Assembly (NCBI GenBank): GCA_049604415.1
Contig: JBMYTN010000004.1
Span: 91,651 to 155,650, forward strand
Direction of reading: 5' to 3'
DNA length: 64,000 bases
Source: JBMYTN01 sp049604415
Lineage (GTDB): Bacteria; Pseudomonadota; Alphaproteobacteria; Rhodospirillales; Rhodospirillaceae
This document shows, piece after piece, positions 40,598 through 49,918 of the stretch (the stretch's first letter is position 1; every line of letters starts with the position of its first letter). The notes beneath the pieces were generated by a model. The model was not told the origin of the DNA, made no database searches, and saw nothing but the letters and a program-made list of their open reading frames with translations. A program made the position numbers and the translations under genes.

Positions 40598-42877
40598 TCA
40601 GCCCTGGCGGGCGGCCACGACGGCCTGACCCAAAGCGACGCAGCCGTCATTGGGCGGGGTGGCCGCATGGGTCAGAACCCGCTGCGCGCCGCCAGCCAAA
40701 GCCTCCAGACAAAGGCTCAGGAGGGTCGCGTTTTGGAAACAGCCGCCCGACAGCGCAATGGACTTGGCCCCGCTCCGGGTCGCGAGCTCTTGGGCACGGG
40801 CACAGAGCTGGGCCGCCAAGCCGACGTGGAACCGCGCTGCCATCAGGCCCGGTGCAATCCCGGCATCCAGGTCCTGGATCACGGCCTGCCAGAGCGGCGT
40901 GGGGTCAACATGCTGACCATCCCAGTGCAGCGGATAGGGCTCGGCCTGGCTGAGGAAGGGCCGGGCCTGGGTTTCCAAAGCCATGGCGGCCTCGCCCTCA
41001 TAGCTTTGACTGGTGGGGGCGCAGCCGACCGCAGCGGCCATGGCGTCGAACAATCGCCCAGCGGAGGAGGTCAAAGGGCTGTTCAGCCCCTTGGCCATGG
41101 CGGCCCTCAAGGGGGCTAGGGGTTTGTCTGCCAACAGAGCATCGGCGCGGTCCGACAGCCCGGCGGCATCAAGCTGGGCGAGTAGATTGCGCCATGGATC
41201 CCGTTGCGCCGCCGTGCCACCGGGCAAGGGCACCGGCTTTAACGCCCCGAGCCGCTCATAGCGGTCATACTGGCACAGCAACAGCTCACCACCCCAGACG
41301 GTGCCATCATCGCCATAACCCAAGCCATCCAGCACCACCCCGAGCACCGGGCCATCTGCTGTCGCGTCCCAGCGGTTTTCCGCCATCACCGCAGCGATAT
41401 GGGCATGGTGATGTTGAACCCGGACCAAGGGCACGCCCAGGGCCTCGGCCCGCAATTCCGCTGTGGCGGTGGAGGGATAGTCCGGATGTAAGTCGCAAGC
41501 GATCACCTCGGGTCGATGATCCAACAGGGCGGCATAATCCTGGTCGGCCTTCTCGAACTCCTCAGCGGTCAGTGCATCGCTTAGATCCCCCAAATGGTGG
41601 GAGAGCACGGCCTGACCATCCCGAAGCAGGCATAGGGTTGATTTCAGAAACGCCCCATAGGCCGTCACGGGCGGCGCGCTGTCGAACCCCGAGGGCAAGG
41701 GCAGGGTTTCCGGCGCATAGCCCCGGGCCCGGCGTTGTAGGCGCAGGGTGCCGCCGACCATGCGGGCGACGGAATCATCCAGCCGCCGGGCAATGGGCCG
41801 GTTGTGCAGCAAGAACCCATCGGCAAATCCGCTCAGTTTGGTCCGGGCCTCGTCATCGCCAATGGCCTGGGGTTCGCCGGACAAATTGCCCGAGGTCATG
41901 ACCAAGGGACCGTCAAAGGCGTCCAGCAGCAATTCATGCAAAGGCGTGGTCGGCAGCATCCAGCCATGGGCCCATTGGCCCGGCGCGAGGGACGGGGCGA
42001 GGCCATGGTCCGGGCAGGCGTCCAACAACAGGATCGGGGCGGGCGGCGAGGCCAGCGCCTCGGCCTCTGCGTCCGATACCAGCGCATGGCGGCGGATCTG
42101 CTCCAGAGCACCGGCCATCAAGGCAAAGGGCTTGGCTGGACGCTGTTTGCGTTGGCGCAACAGGGTCACGGCGCTGTCGGCGCGGGCGTCGCAGGCCAGC
42201 TGATACCCGCCCAAGCCTTTCAGGGCCAGGATACCGCCTCGGCGGAGCAGGGTGACCGCGCCGCTGACGGGGTCGCCGGTCTGGGGCGCACCGCCGATCT
42301 CCAACTGCAATTGTGGACCGCAAACCGGGCAGGCAATGGGCTGGGCATGGAAGCGCCGATCCGCCGGGTCCTCATACTCGGCTTGGCAGTCCGGGCAGAG
42401 CGGAAATCCGGCCATGGTGGTGGCGGACCGGTCATAGGGGATGGCCTCGACAATGGAAAACCGAGGGCCACAATGGGTGCAATTGGCAAAGGCATAGCCA
42501 TGGCGCCGATCCGTCGGATCCCAGATCTCGGCGGCACAGGCCGGGCAGGTCCGGGCATCCGGAGTGACCCGAGTTCGGGCAAGACCGCCTTGGCTGTGGT
42601 GGATTTCGAAGCTGCTTAAGGCCGGATCAAAGGCCTCGGCAGGGGTTCGCTCCAGCGCATCGATCCTAGCCAAAGGCGGCGGATCATTCTCTAGCTCTTC
42701 GCAGAACCGGGCCAAGGCAGCGGGCTCGCCTTGGGCCAGGATCAAGACCCCTTCGGCGTCATTGGCAACATGGCCCGTCAGGCCGTGGCTTTGGGCGATG
42801 CGCCAGACAAAGGGGCGGAAGCCCACACCTTGGACTTGACCGCGGACCCGGATCCATCGTGCTTCTGGGCTGCTCAT
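40598..42877 (-). CDS. hypF: carbamoyltransferase HypF
   Basis: The 759-residue protein makes the cyanide precursor from carbamoyl phosphate and passes it to HypE. In order: acylphosphatase domain (V-R-G-Q-V-Q-G-V-G-F-R-P-F), two zinc fingers with C-x-x-C pairs (C-P-A-C, C-T-H-C, C-P-D-C, C-P-V-C) at about 105-190, a YrdC-like domain (about 200-380), and a Kae1-like domain with H-H-H-A-H-I-A-A-V-M-A-E and A-L-S-G-G-C-F-Q-N. It follows hupV by 12 bp, so it belongs to the hupTUV transcript. Confidence 0.96.
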   Translation of the reverse strand: MSSPEARWIRVRGQVQGVGFRPFVWRIAQSHGLTGHVANDAEGVLILAQGEPAALARFCEELENDPPPLARIDALERTPAEAFDPALSSFEIHHSQGGLARTRVTPDARTCPACAAEIWDPTDRRHGYAFANCTHCGPRFSIVEAIPYDRSATTMAGFPLCPDCQAEYEDPADRRFHAQPIACPVCGPQLQLEIGGAPQTGDPVSGAVTLLRRGGILALKGLGGYQLACDARADSAVTLLRQRKQRPAKPFALMAGALEQIRRHALVSDAEAEALASPPAPILLLDACPDHGLAPSLAPGQWAHGWMLPTTPLHELLLDAFDGPLVMTSGNLSGEPQAIGDDEARTKLSGFADGFLLHNRPIARRLDDSVARMVGGTLRLQRRARGYAPETLPLPSGFDSAPPVTAYGAFLKSTLCLLRDGQAVLSHHLGDLSDALTAEEFEKADQDYAALLDHRPEVIACDLHPDYPSTATAELRAEALGVPLVRVQHHHAHIAAVMAENRWDATADGPVLGVVLDGLGYGDDGTVWGGELLLCQYDRYERLGALKPVPLPGGTAAQRDPWRNLLAQLDAAGLSDRADALLADKPLAPLRAAMAKGLNSPLTSSAGRLFDAMAAAVGCAPTSQSYEGEAAMALETQARPFLSQAEPYPLHWDGQHVDPTPLWQAVIQDLDAGIAPGLMAARFHVGLAAQLCARAQELATRSGAKSIALSGGCFQNATLLSLCLEALAGGAQRVLTHAATPPNDGCVALGQAVVAARQG

Positions 42878-42889
42878 CTCCCCAAGGCT

Positions 42890-44368
42890 CTAATGCACCG
42901 TGCAGACCATGCAGGGATCGAAGCTGCGCACAATATGCTGCACGGCGATCGGAGCTTCTTCGCCTGGACGGACCTCAGCGCCGACCAGGGCCTGCTCCAC
43001 CGGACCGGGCTGGCCGAAATCATCCCGGGGGCTGAAATTCCAGGTGGTGGGGGCGATGATCTGATAGCGGGTCAGCTTGCCGCCTTTGGCCTCCAGCCAA
43101 TGGCCGAGCGAGCCTCGGGCGGCTTCCACAAGGCCCATGCCGCGCCCATCCTTCAAGGGATTGCCGCGCCGGATATAATGGTCTTCCGGTCGGAGACCAG
43201 AGATCCAGCCCTCCAGGGCCAGCACCGTGCGTGCGATCTCCAAAACCCGACCGACCACCCGACTGTGGACCGAGGCCCCGTTGCGGGCCAGATCCAGGGC
43301 CAGGGGGTGGCCATCCACGATTTGTCGGGCAATGGCTCCGACCTCCACCGAGCGCCCCACCAGTCGGGGGGCTTTGCACCAGCTATAGGCCGGGTCCGCC
43401 ATGGCCGGGTCGGGATGGGTTTCCCCGGCGAATGGATGCAGCGGGCCAGTGCCCGTCATCCAGGAGTAACCGATATGCTCCTCGATGGCGTCAAAAGGAA
43501 CCTCATGCAGGCTACCGGTCCGCCACAGGCCCTGGGCGAAGAGCGGGCCGTCGCTTCTTGGATAGGCTCCGAAGGACAGAAAGCGATCCGGTCCCATCCC
43601 CGCCTTGTGCAGCGCCAGATCCTCGGCGATGGTCAGGAACAGCCGCAGATCGCCGCCGCCGGGTTCGTTATGATGCCAGTGCTCTAGGGCCTTGTGCGTC
43701 TCCAGGGCGGCGAAGGCCTCCAGCGGGCCGCCGATCATCTCCGTCTCCAAGAACCGGCGAAAACCGCGCAGGATCGAATGCAGGCGGACCAAATCGCTGG
43801 TGTTCGGCGTCTTGGTCACCCCGCCAGGCTGCAGGGCCAGGGTGTGGGGCCATTTGCCTGCCAACAGCCCCATAATATGCAGCAGCTCGGCCCGGGCTTG
43901 CAGGGCGCGGCTGGAGCCTTGGCCCCCGGCTGAACCCGCCACCCGGTCTAGGGCCTGCCCATGCCAGGGCCGATCCGCATAGATCGGCTTGGCGAAGTCG
44001 GGCATGAAAAACAGATAAAAATGGGTCAGATGGTCGGCCAGGTTTTCCACCGCATGGATCAGGGCCGCTGCGGTTTGACCGGCTTCGGTGGAGACAAGCC
44101 CGGAGGCATCGGCCAAGGCCCGGGCTGCTGCCGCCGATTGGCTGATGGAACAAATCCCGCAAATCCGGGGCGTGATGGTCAGGGCATCCCGAGGATCTTT
44201 GCCGAGCAGGATTTGCTCAAAGCCCCGGAACAGCGGCGAGTTGGCATAGGCCGCACTGACCCGGCCCTCCTCGATATCCAAGGTGATTTCCAAATCTCCC
44301 TCGACCCGGTTAAACGGGCCTGCGATCAACCGGCTGGTGGTTGCGGGTTGGGAGAGGGTGCTGCTCAT
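42890..44368 (-). CDS. hupV: regulatory hydrogenase large subunit HupV
   Basis: 492 residues. The start at 44368 overlaps the hupU stop by four bases (ATGA). The longer upstream frame is not HupV-like. Nickel motifs are P-R-I-C-G-I-C and F-D-P-C-M-V-C-T-V-H. The protein ends exactly at that His, with no C-terminal extension, as in H2-sensing hydrogenases that skip proteolytic maturation. With HupU it detects H2 and controls HupT. Confidence 0.95.
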   Translation of the reverse strand: MSSTLSQPATTSRLIAGPFNRVEGDLEITLDIEEGRVSAAYANSPLFRGFEQILLGKDPRDALTITPRICGICSISQSAAAARALADASGLVSTEAGQTAAALIHAVENLADHLTHFYLFFMPDFAKPIYADRPWHGQALDRVAGSAGGQGSSRALQARAELLHIMGLLAGKWPHTLALQPGGVTKTPNTSDLVRLHSILRGFRRFLETEMIGGPLEAFAALETHKALEHWHHNEPGGGDLRLFLTIAEDLALHKAGMGPDRFLSFGAYPRSDGPLFAQGLWRTGSLHEVPFDAIEEHIGYSWMTGTGPLHPFAGETHPDPAMADPAYSWCKAPRLVGRSVEVGAIARQIVDGHPLALDLARNGASVHSRVVGRVLEIARTVLALEGWISGLRPEDHYIRRGNPLKDGRGMGLVEAARGSLGHWLEAKGGKLTRYQIIAPTTWNFSPRDDFGQPGPVEQALVGAEVRPGEEAPIAVQHIVRSFDPCMVCTVH

Positions 44369-45366
44369 CGCGAGGAGGCGGGACCATTGGCAGGCGGCGT
44401 GATCAGCCGATCCGCTGTGGCATTGTCCCGCAATCGTTTTGGCGTTGCGGCTTTGGACAGGGAGGCCAGTGCCATAAACCAAGCCTTGGGCATGTCGCTG
44501 GGCAGGCCAACTGGGACCCCAGCGATCTTTGGGGTCTCGGTGAAGGCGCGCCCGGGCTCTTCAAATTCCGGAGCGGTGCAATTGATGCAGGGAAAGCCGC
44601 CATTGGTGCAGGATCCGGCCCCGTTCCAGGTCCGGCTGTTGCAATCGCCATGGGCCTGGGTGCCAACACAGCCCAGATGTTCCATCATGCAGCCCATTTC
44701 CGACAGGGCGGTCGCGCTGGCCTTGAATTCATAAAACTCATTGCGGTTGCAGCCATGGTGGACCAAGGAGTCGGCAAAGAACCGGGGGCGGCCGAGCTCG
44801 TCGAGATCCTCATCCCGCAACCGTCCCATAGACAGCAGGGCCAAGGTCTCGGTGATCCAATCTGGATGCGGCGGACAACCGGCAATGTTGATCACCGGTC
44901 GCCCGGAGCCCGCACGGAAATCGCTGCCCAACACCCCGCCGGGGGTGGCACCGTCATGGCACAATCCCGTTGCGTCGGTTGGATTGGAGCCCGCCGCCGT
45001 GACCCCGCCATAGGCGGAACAGCTGCCAATGGCCAGAACATCCTTGGCATGGCTGGCAATGTCGCGCACCCAATCGAGCATCGGGCGTCCGGTACCGCTG
45101 AGCACATGGAACTTACCGGTGCCTTGGGGGCCACAGACAATGGCCCCCTCGATACACAGCGCATCGACGGCCAAGCGGCCCTCGGCGGCGGCACTGAGGG
45201 TCTCCTTGGCCGAGGCCCCGCTTTCAGCACTCAGCGCTGGATGCCAGAGCATGGAGAGGGAAAAATCCTCCATCCGTTGCGGCAGGCTCGGGTTCTCCGC
45301 ACAGAGCAGAGACATGGTGCAGCCGCCGCAGCCCGCCGTTTGCAGCCAGATGATGGTGAAGCTCAT
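44365..45366 (-). CDS. hupU: regulatory hydrogenase small subunit HupU
   Basis: The 333-residue protein has no Tat signal, so it is cytoplasmic. The proximal cluster has the ordinary four-cysteine form (C-G-G-C near residue 13 and G-S-C-S-A-Y-G-G), in contrast to HupS. The C-terminal tail from about residue 275 lacks a membrane anchor. It forms the H2 sensor with HupV. The genes hupT, hupU and hupV overlap one another by four bases. Confidence 0.95.
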   Translation of the reverse strand: MSFTIIWLQTAGCGGCTMSLLCAENPSLPQRMEDFSLSMLWHPALSAESGASAKETLSAAAEGRLAVDALCIEGAIVCGPQGTGKFHVLSGTGRPMLDWVRDIASHAKDVLAIGSCSAYGGVTAAGSNPTDATGLCHDGATPGGVLGSDFRAGSGRPVINIAGCPPHPDWITETLALLSMGRLRDEDLDELGRPRFFADSLVHHGCNRNEFYEFKASATALSEMGCMMEHLGCVGTQAHGDCNSRTWNGAGSCTNGGFPCINCTAPEFEEPGRAFTETPKIAGVPVGLPSDMPKAWFMALASLSKAATPKRLRDNATADRLITPPANGPASSR

Positions 45367-46736
45367 CGAGACCCCTCCACCTGGGGCAGGCTGAGGGTAA
45401 AGACCGCGCCGCCTTCCGGACGATTATGCAGGGTCAGCCGACCGCCATTTTCCGTGACGATCTTATAGCTGATCGACAGGCCCAAGCCGGTGCCTTGTCC
45501 CACCGGTTTGGTGGTGAAAAACGGATCAAAGATTTTCAGGGCCAGATCGTCGGGCACCCCGGGGCCGGTGTCGGCCACCTCCAGATGGACCTGGCCGTCT
45601 TCCTGGCGCAGGACAATATCGATCCGCGGCGCCATTTCATCTTCCATGGCATCCAGGGCATTTTGGATCAGGTTCATGATCACTTGCTGGATATGCCCGG
45701 GCCGCCCCACGGCCATGGCGGGCGCATTGGGTAGGATCGAGACCGGGATTGACGAGGCCCGGCCTTTGATCACCCAATGGGCAGCGGTTTCGGTGATGGC
45801 ATGCAGATCAAACCGTTCCACCTCGCCCGCGCCCCCAGCGGACAAACGCCGCAGGTTTTCGACGATGTCGCGGACCCGTTCCGCCCCTTCTAAGGCTCCG
45901 GACACGGCGCTGCGCATTTGTCGCACCGCCCGGTCGAGATTGAGGCTGCCGCGCAGGGAGACCAGCTCTTCGCGCTCCGCACCGCGCTCGACCCGTTCAA
46001 AATATTGCTCGAACTTGCCGGTATAGCGCTCCAGGGCATGGGCATTGCCATAGACGAAGCTGATGGGATTGTTCAGCTCATGGGCCACACCGGCCAGCAG
46101 GCGACCGAGCGAGGCCAGCTTTTCCGAATGCACCAATTGTGATTGGGCCGCCTTCAGCGCCTGGTGGCTGGCTTCCATGTCGCGATAGGCCCGGCGCAAC
46201 TCACCCAGGGGCCGCCCGATTAGGACCGCGCCTTCGAAGCGGCCGCGATGGTCCTGGCGTGCGGTGATGCTCAGTTCCAGCGGCGTCGGGCCATCCGGGG
46301 TCTGCAAATGCCGCTCGACCGCAGGGACCCTATCGCCATTTTGCAGTGCCGCCAGATTGTCTCGGATCTGGGCCTGTTCCTCGGGCACAAAGATCTCGCA
46401 GACCCGGTTGCCCAGGACGGCACGCTTGTCCGCATGACCACTGAGGTCGAGAAAGGCGCGGTTGGCCTCCAGCACCGCCCCGTCGCGGCCACAGACCAGC
46501 AGCACATCGGTCATGGCCCCGAGCACCGAGGTCATGAAGGCCCGGACGTCCTCCAGCTCGGTATTGCGGCGTTCCAATTCGGTTTGGTAGGCGACCAGCT
46601 CTTTATAGGTTTGATCGACGGATTTCAGCACATCAGACCAGACCGTATCGAACAGGGGATCAGCCCCATCCGGCAAAGTGCTGGCGGTCGGGTTGGCTGC
46701 GCCCGAAGCAGCGGTGATGTCAGCTGCACGTTCCAT
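45363..46736 (-). CDS. hupT: H2-signalling histidine kinase HupT
   Basis: The 457-residue soluble kinase has a PAS domain (about 65-190), a dimerisation/phospho-acceptor region with His219 in V-A-H-E-L-N-N-P, and an ATPase domain (N-L-I-Q-N-A-L-D-A-M, D-T-G-P-G-V, G-T-G-L-G-L-S-I-S). No membrane segments. It should phosphorylate HupR under HupUV control. The ATG at 46736 is preferred over a TTG seven codons upstream. Neither has a strong ribosome site. Confidence 0.94.
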   Translation of the reverse strand: MERAADITAASGAANPTASTLPDGADPLFDTVWSDVLKSVDQTYKELVAYQTELERRNTELEDVRAFMTSVLGAMTDVLLVCGRDGAVLEANRAFLDLSGHADKRAVLGNRVCEIFVPEEQAQIRDNLAALQNGDRVPAVERHLQTPDGPTPLELSITARQDHRGRFEGAVLIGRPLGELRRAYRDMEASHQALKAAQSQLVHSEKLASLGRLLAGVAHELNNPISFVYGNAHALERYTGKFEQYFERVERGAEREELVSLRGSLNLDRAVRQMRSAVSGALEGAERVRDIVENLRRLSAGGAGEVERFDLHAITETAAHWVIKGRASSIPVSILPNAPAMAVGRPGHIQQVIMNLIQNALDAMEDEMAPRIDIVLRQEDGQVHLEVADTGPGVPDDLALKIFDPFFTTKPVGQGTGLGLSISYKIVTENGGRLTLHNRPEGGAVFTLSLPQVEGSR

Positions 46737-46862
46737 GGCCGCAGGATCGACCTGCAAACCGCAATCGTCAAGGGGCTGAATTCGGGGAAAAAGTCAGTCA
46801 AAACCCAGGGTTATTGTCTCCGGACCGGGTAAGAGCCGGTTAAGAGTGGTCCCTGGTTTGGA

Positions 46863-48518
46863 TCAGTACGCGTTTTTGTCGAACAGGATCATTTTGACTG
46901 TGCGCCATGCGATCTTGATGTCGAGCGCAAAGGACCAGTTGTCGACATAATACATGTCCAGACGGACCCGCTCTTCGGCCTGCTCCTGGGTTTCGATTTC
47001 ACCCCGAGAGCCATTGACTTGGGCCCAGCCGGTGATCCCCGGTTTGACCTTATGCCGGGCGGCATATTCGGCCACGGCGTCATAATAGAACCGACCGCCC
47101 ACGGACATAGCCACCGCATGGGCCCGGGGCCCGATCAGGGACATGTCGCCCGAGAGTACATTGAACAATTGCGGCAGTTCATCGATGGAGTAGCGCCGGA
47201 TAAAGCGGCCCACAGGCGTGATCCGGGGGTCGTTTTTGACAGTCCTGGCCCGTCCGGTCACATCGCCCTTGTCGATATACATCGAGCGGAATTTCAGCAC
47301 CCGGATCACCCGGTTGTTGAAGCCAAAGCGCTCCTGAACGAAGAAGATCGGACCCGCGCTGGTCAGCTTCACCAATAGGGCTGTGATCAGCATGATCGGA
47401 GAGATCGCAATCAGGGCCATCAGCGCCAGGATCTTATCTTCGATCCACTTCACGAACATCTGCTGCTCGGTCAGCGGGCGGCGGCTGACCAGAACGGTCG
47501 GCATGCCACCGAGCCAGAGAATGCCGCGCGGTGGCAGCAGATGCATATCCAAATCCGGGACCAGGGAAATATCTACCGGGAGTTCCCGCAAGGACTGGAC
47601 GATCTGCGCATTCCGGGACTCCGCGACCCAGGGAATGGCGATGACAATGGTGTCGAGCAGATTCTGACGGCAATGGGTCAACAGGTCAGGGACCGTGCCG
47701 ACGACCTCGATACCCGCCACATGATCGGGCACCCGTCCTTTGCGGTCGTCATAGATGCCCACGACTTCATAATCGTCATGGCCTTGGGCCGAGGCGAAGG
47801 AGGAGATCATGTCCAGCACCCGGGGGGTGGCGCCAACCACCGCGATGCGCTGGCGGAACATGCCCCGGCGGGCACACCACTGGATGCCGGTGAAGGAAAT
47901 CAGGTGGGAGCCGGTGATGCCCAAGGCGGTCAGCCCGGCCCAGGGCAAAACCAGGGTTCTGGGCAGGGTTTCGCCCAAATCCAGGATATAGGCCAGGGCC
48001 ATCATGGCGACCATGCAGCCGGTCCATACCGCAATGGACAGCGGGATCGAGCGCTTGGGCTTGGACAACTCAGCGAATTTATACAGACCAAAGCCATTCA
48101 TCGACAGCAGGTAGAACAACCCTGACAGCGTTGCCATGCCCACCAGCAAATGGGTTTGCGGCGCGGCAACGTCGAAATAATTGGCTTGGACGGAAACCGC
48201 CAAGAAGGCCGAGAGGTAAATCAGGGCGAGATCGAGAATGGGTGTGAACACCGCGAAAGCCTGCCGATTGCTCCAACGGGAAATCGCCGGAGCCGAACCA
48301 AACGCCTGCCCGAATTTTTGGCGACTGTGACCAGCGTTGCGCTTTTTGCGCTCCGTCGTCAATCCCGGGCCAGCTCCGTGCAGCAAAGTTGTCACGCCCT
48401 TGTCTCCATTCTCAGGCATCAAACCGGTCGATGGACGCGCCACCCTTCCGCTCGTTATGTGCCATGTCCCCGCTGGTTCAGATCTGTGGGGTGTGATGAC
48501 CGAATGATCATCGGGCAC
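46863..48518 (-). CDS. undecaprenyl-phosphate sugar phosphotransferase, WcaJ-type
   Basis: The 551-residue protein has four or five N-terminal membrane helices (about 90-215), a CoA-binding-like domain (about 225-345: I-A-V-V-G-A-T-P-R-V-L, with D-D-R), one more membrane segment, and a C-terminal bacterial sugar transferase domain. The latter shows L-K-F-R-S-M-Y, R-R-Y-S-I-D-E-L-P-Q-L-F-N-V-L, G-D-M-S-L-I-G-P-R and K-P-G-I-T-G-W-A-Q-V-N-G. It loads the first sugar phosphate onto the lipid carrier for exopolysaccharide. No glycosyltransferases are adjacent. The first 80 residues are variable and the true start could be at residue 34. Confidence 0.9.
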   Translation of the reverse strand: MPDDHSVITPHRSEPAGTWHITSGRVARPSTGLMPENGDKGVTTLLHGAGPGLTTERKKRNAGHSRQKFGQAFGSAPAISRWSNRQAFAVFTPILDLALIYLSAFLAVSVQANYFDVAAPQTHLLVGMATLSGLFYLLSMNGFGLYKFAELSKPKRSIPLSIAVWTGCMVAMMALAYILDLGETLPRTLVLPWAGLTALGITGSHLISFTGIQWCARRGMFRQRIAVVGATPRVLDMISSFASAQGHDDYEVVGIYDDRKGRVPDHVAGIEVVGTVPDLLTHCRQNLLDTIVIAIPWVAESRNAQIVQSLRELPVDISLVPDLDMHLLPPRGILWLGGMPTVLVSRRPLTEQQMFVKWIEDKILALMALIAISPIMLITALLVKLTSAGPIFFVQERFGFNNRVIRVLKFRSMYIDKGDVTGRARTVKNDPRITPVGRFIRRYSIDELPQLFNVLSGDMSLIGPRAHAVAMSVGGRFYYDAVAEYAARHKVKPGITGWAQVNGSRGEIETQEQAEERVRLDMYYVDNWSFALDIKIAWRTVKMILFDKNAY

Positions 48519-48888
48519 AAGCGCTAAAGGATTGGTGAAAACGCCGACCTAGAACCTGGGTAAGAGAATAAATTCTGCCGTTTGTGCATCCAAGACTGCC
48601 GGAAGGTGCAGTTTATACCCCTGACCATGCCTTTTGGCATCCCCCCTATCCGACTTGGGCGGGGTGAAAGGCCTATGAACTATCCCATTGGCATAGGAAA
48701 ATCGGGGGAAAAGTCTGCTTGGGTTGTAGGAATGGGTGTTGGAAATTTAGCGTAGGGGCGAAAAATTTCAGCGCATTGCAACATTTGTCTCGGCTTAGAA
48801 ACCAAAATTGGGCCGTTTTTGGCGTTTTGACGGGTGAAAACGGAGAGACTCCGGGCGATCACCACATGGGGCAATCGCCCTGTTGCCG
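48519..48888. other. intergenic region without recognised features
   Basis: About 370 bp of lower GC content lie between the sugar transferase start and the solute-binding protein stop. Short frames on both strands have neither ribosome sites nor protein-like composition. It presumably includes the sugar transferase promoter. No terminator with a T-tract was seen. Confidence 0.4.
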
Positions 48889-49821
48889 TCACTCCGTCAG
48901 GACGATGGGGGTCAGGTTATAGGTTTCCCCCAGGCTGCGCAGAGTCCCATCCGCCTTGACCTTAGCAACGAAGCTGTTCACCCGCTCAAGCCAGACCGGC
49001 TCGTCTTTGGGCACCGCAAAGGCATAATCTGTCGGGGCCAGGGTCTCTGGCGGGCTGAGCATTTTTGCCCATCCCGTTAACTCCACCTGACGACGGCCAT
49101 AGGGGTAATCGGTCATGAACACGTCGGCCCGACCGGAGCGGACTTCCTGTTCCCGGGCTTTAAAGTCATCCACCACCATGAGTTCTGCAGCAGACAAGCT
49201 CTCGCGCATCACCGGTTCCATGTAAGTGGCGCGCTGAACGACAACCACATGGCCGGGTTTGTCGATATCAGTCCAGCTGTTGATGGTCGGGTGATCCAAC
49301 GGGGCCACGGCATGGATGCCGCTGCGCAGATGGGCATTGGCGAAATCCATGACCTCGGCCCGATCCGGTCGCACACCAACACCGTGCATGGAAATGTCGC
49401 AGGCATCGCTGGTCATGTTTTCAATCAGCTTGGCAAAGGAGCTTTCCACAAACCGGACCTCCACCCCCAGATCACGCGCCAGCATGCGAGCCAAATCCAC
49501 ATCGATGCCTTCCAGGGTGCCGGTGCGCCGGTCCAGATAGCTGATCGAATAATAATTCGGCCAAATACACACCCGCAGCGTGTTGTCCGCTTCAATGCGG
49601 GTCAACCGCTCGCTGCCATCCTTCGCCTGGGCCGGGGTGATTGCGAAGGCCATCATCAGCAATCCGACAAAGACAATTGTCTGCAAGGCGAAAACAAACT
49701 TGCTGCGTTGCAAAGCGCTAAACTGCTTGTGGGACCCCGAAGTAATTCTACTCTGATTGTAAAAAATTTCGATACTGCGGAAATTTGCCAGTAATTGAGC
49801 CCATTGGCCGCCGATTTCCAT
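48889..49821 (-). CDS. periplasmic solute-binding protein, family 3 type
   Basis: The 310-residue protein has a hydrophobic export segment at about 43-65 ending A-Q-A-K, preceded by an unusually long 42-residue N-terminal stretch. The start is well supported by GGAGAACGTCC. The mature part follows the amino-acid-binding fold: L-R-V-C-I-W-P-N-Y-Y-S-I-S-Y, then G-T-L-E-G-I-D-V-D-L-A-R-M-L-A, and D-V-F-M-T-D-Y-P-Y-G. No permease genes are adjacent, so it may serve as a sensor partner for the divergent histidine kinase, or feed a distant transporter. Confidence 0.82.
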   Translation of the reverse strand: MEIGGQWAQLLANFRSIEIFYNQSRITSGSHKQFSALQRSKFVFALQTIVFVGLLMMAFAITPAQAKDGSERLTRIEADNTLRVCIWPNYYSISYLDRRTGTLEGIDVDLARMLARDLGVEVRFVESSFAKLIENMTSDACDISMHGVGVRPDRAEVMDFANAHLRSGIHAVAPLDHPTINSWTDIDKPGHVVVVQRATYMEPVMRESLSAAELMVVDDFKAREQEVRSGRADVFMTDYPYGRRQVELTGWAKMLSPPETLAPTDYAFAVPKDEPVWLERVNSFVAKVKADGTLRSLGETYNLTPIVLTE

Positions 49822-49875
49822 GGACGTTCTCCATTTTTGGTCAGTATTTTCATGAGGAGTTTATGACATAATAAA

Positions 49876-49903
49876 GTTGATCTATAGTTTGTTCTTGATC
49901 AAC
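49876..49903. promoter_or_regulatory. inverted repeat in the divergent promoter region
   Basis: GTTGATC (49876-49882) and GATCAAC (49897-49903) are perfect inverses with centres 21 bp apart, two helical turns. They lie between the solute-binding gene and the kinase gene, so a shared operator is possible. Confidence 0.35.
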
Positions 49904-49918
49904 CATAAGAAGTAGGGA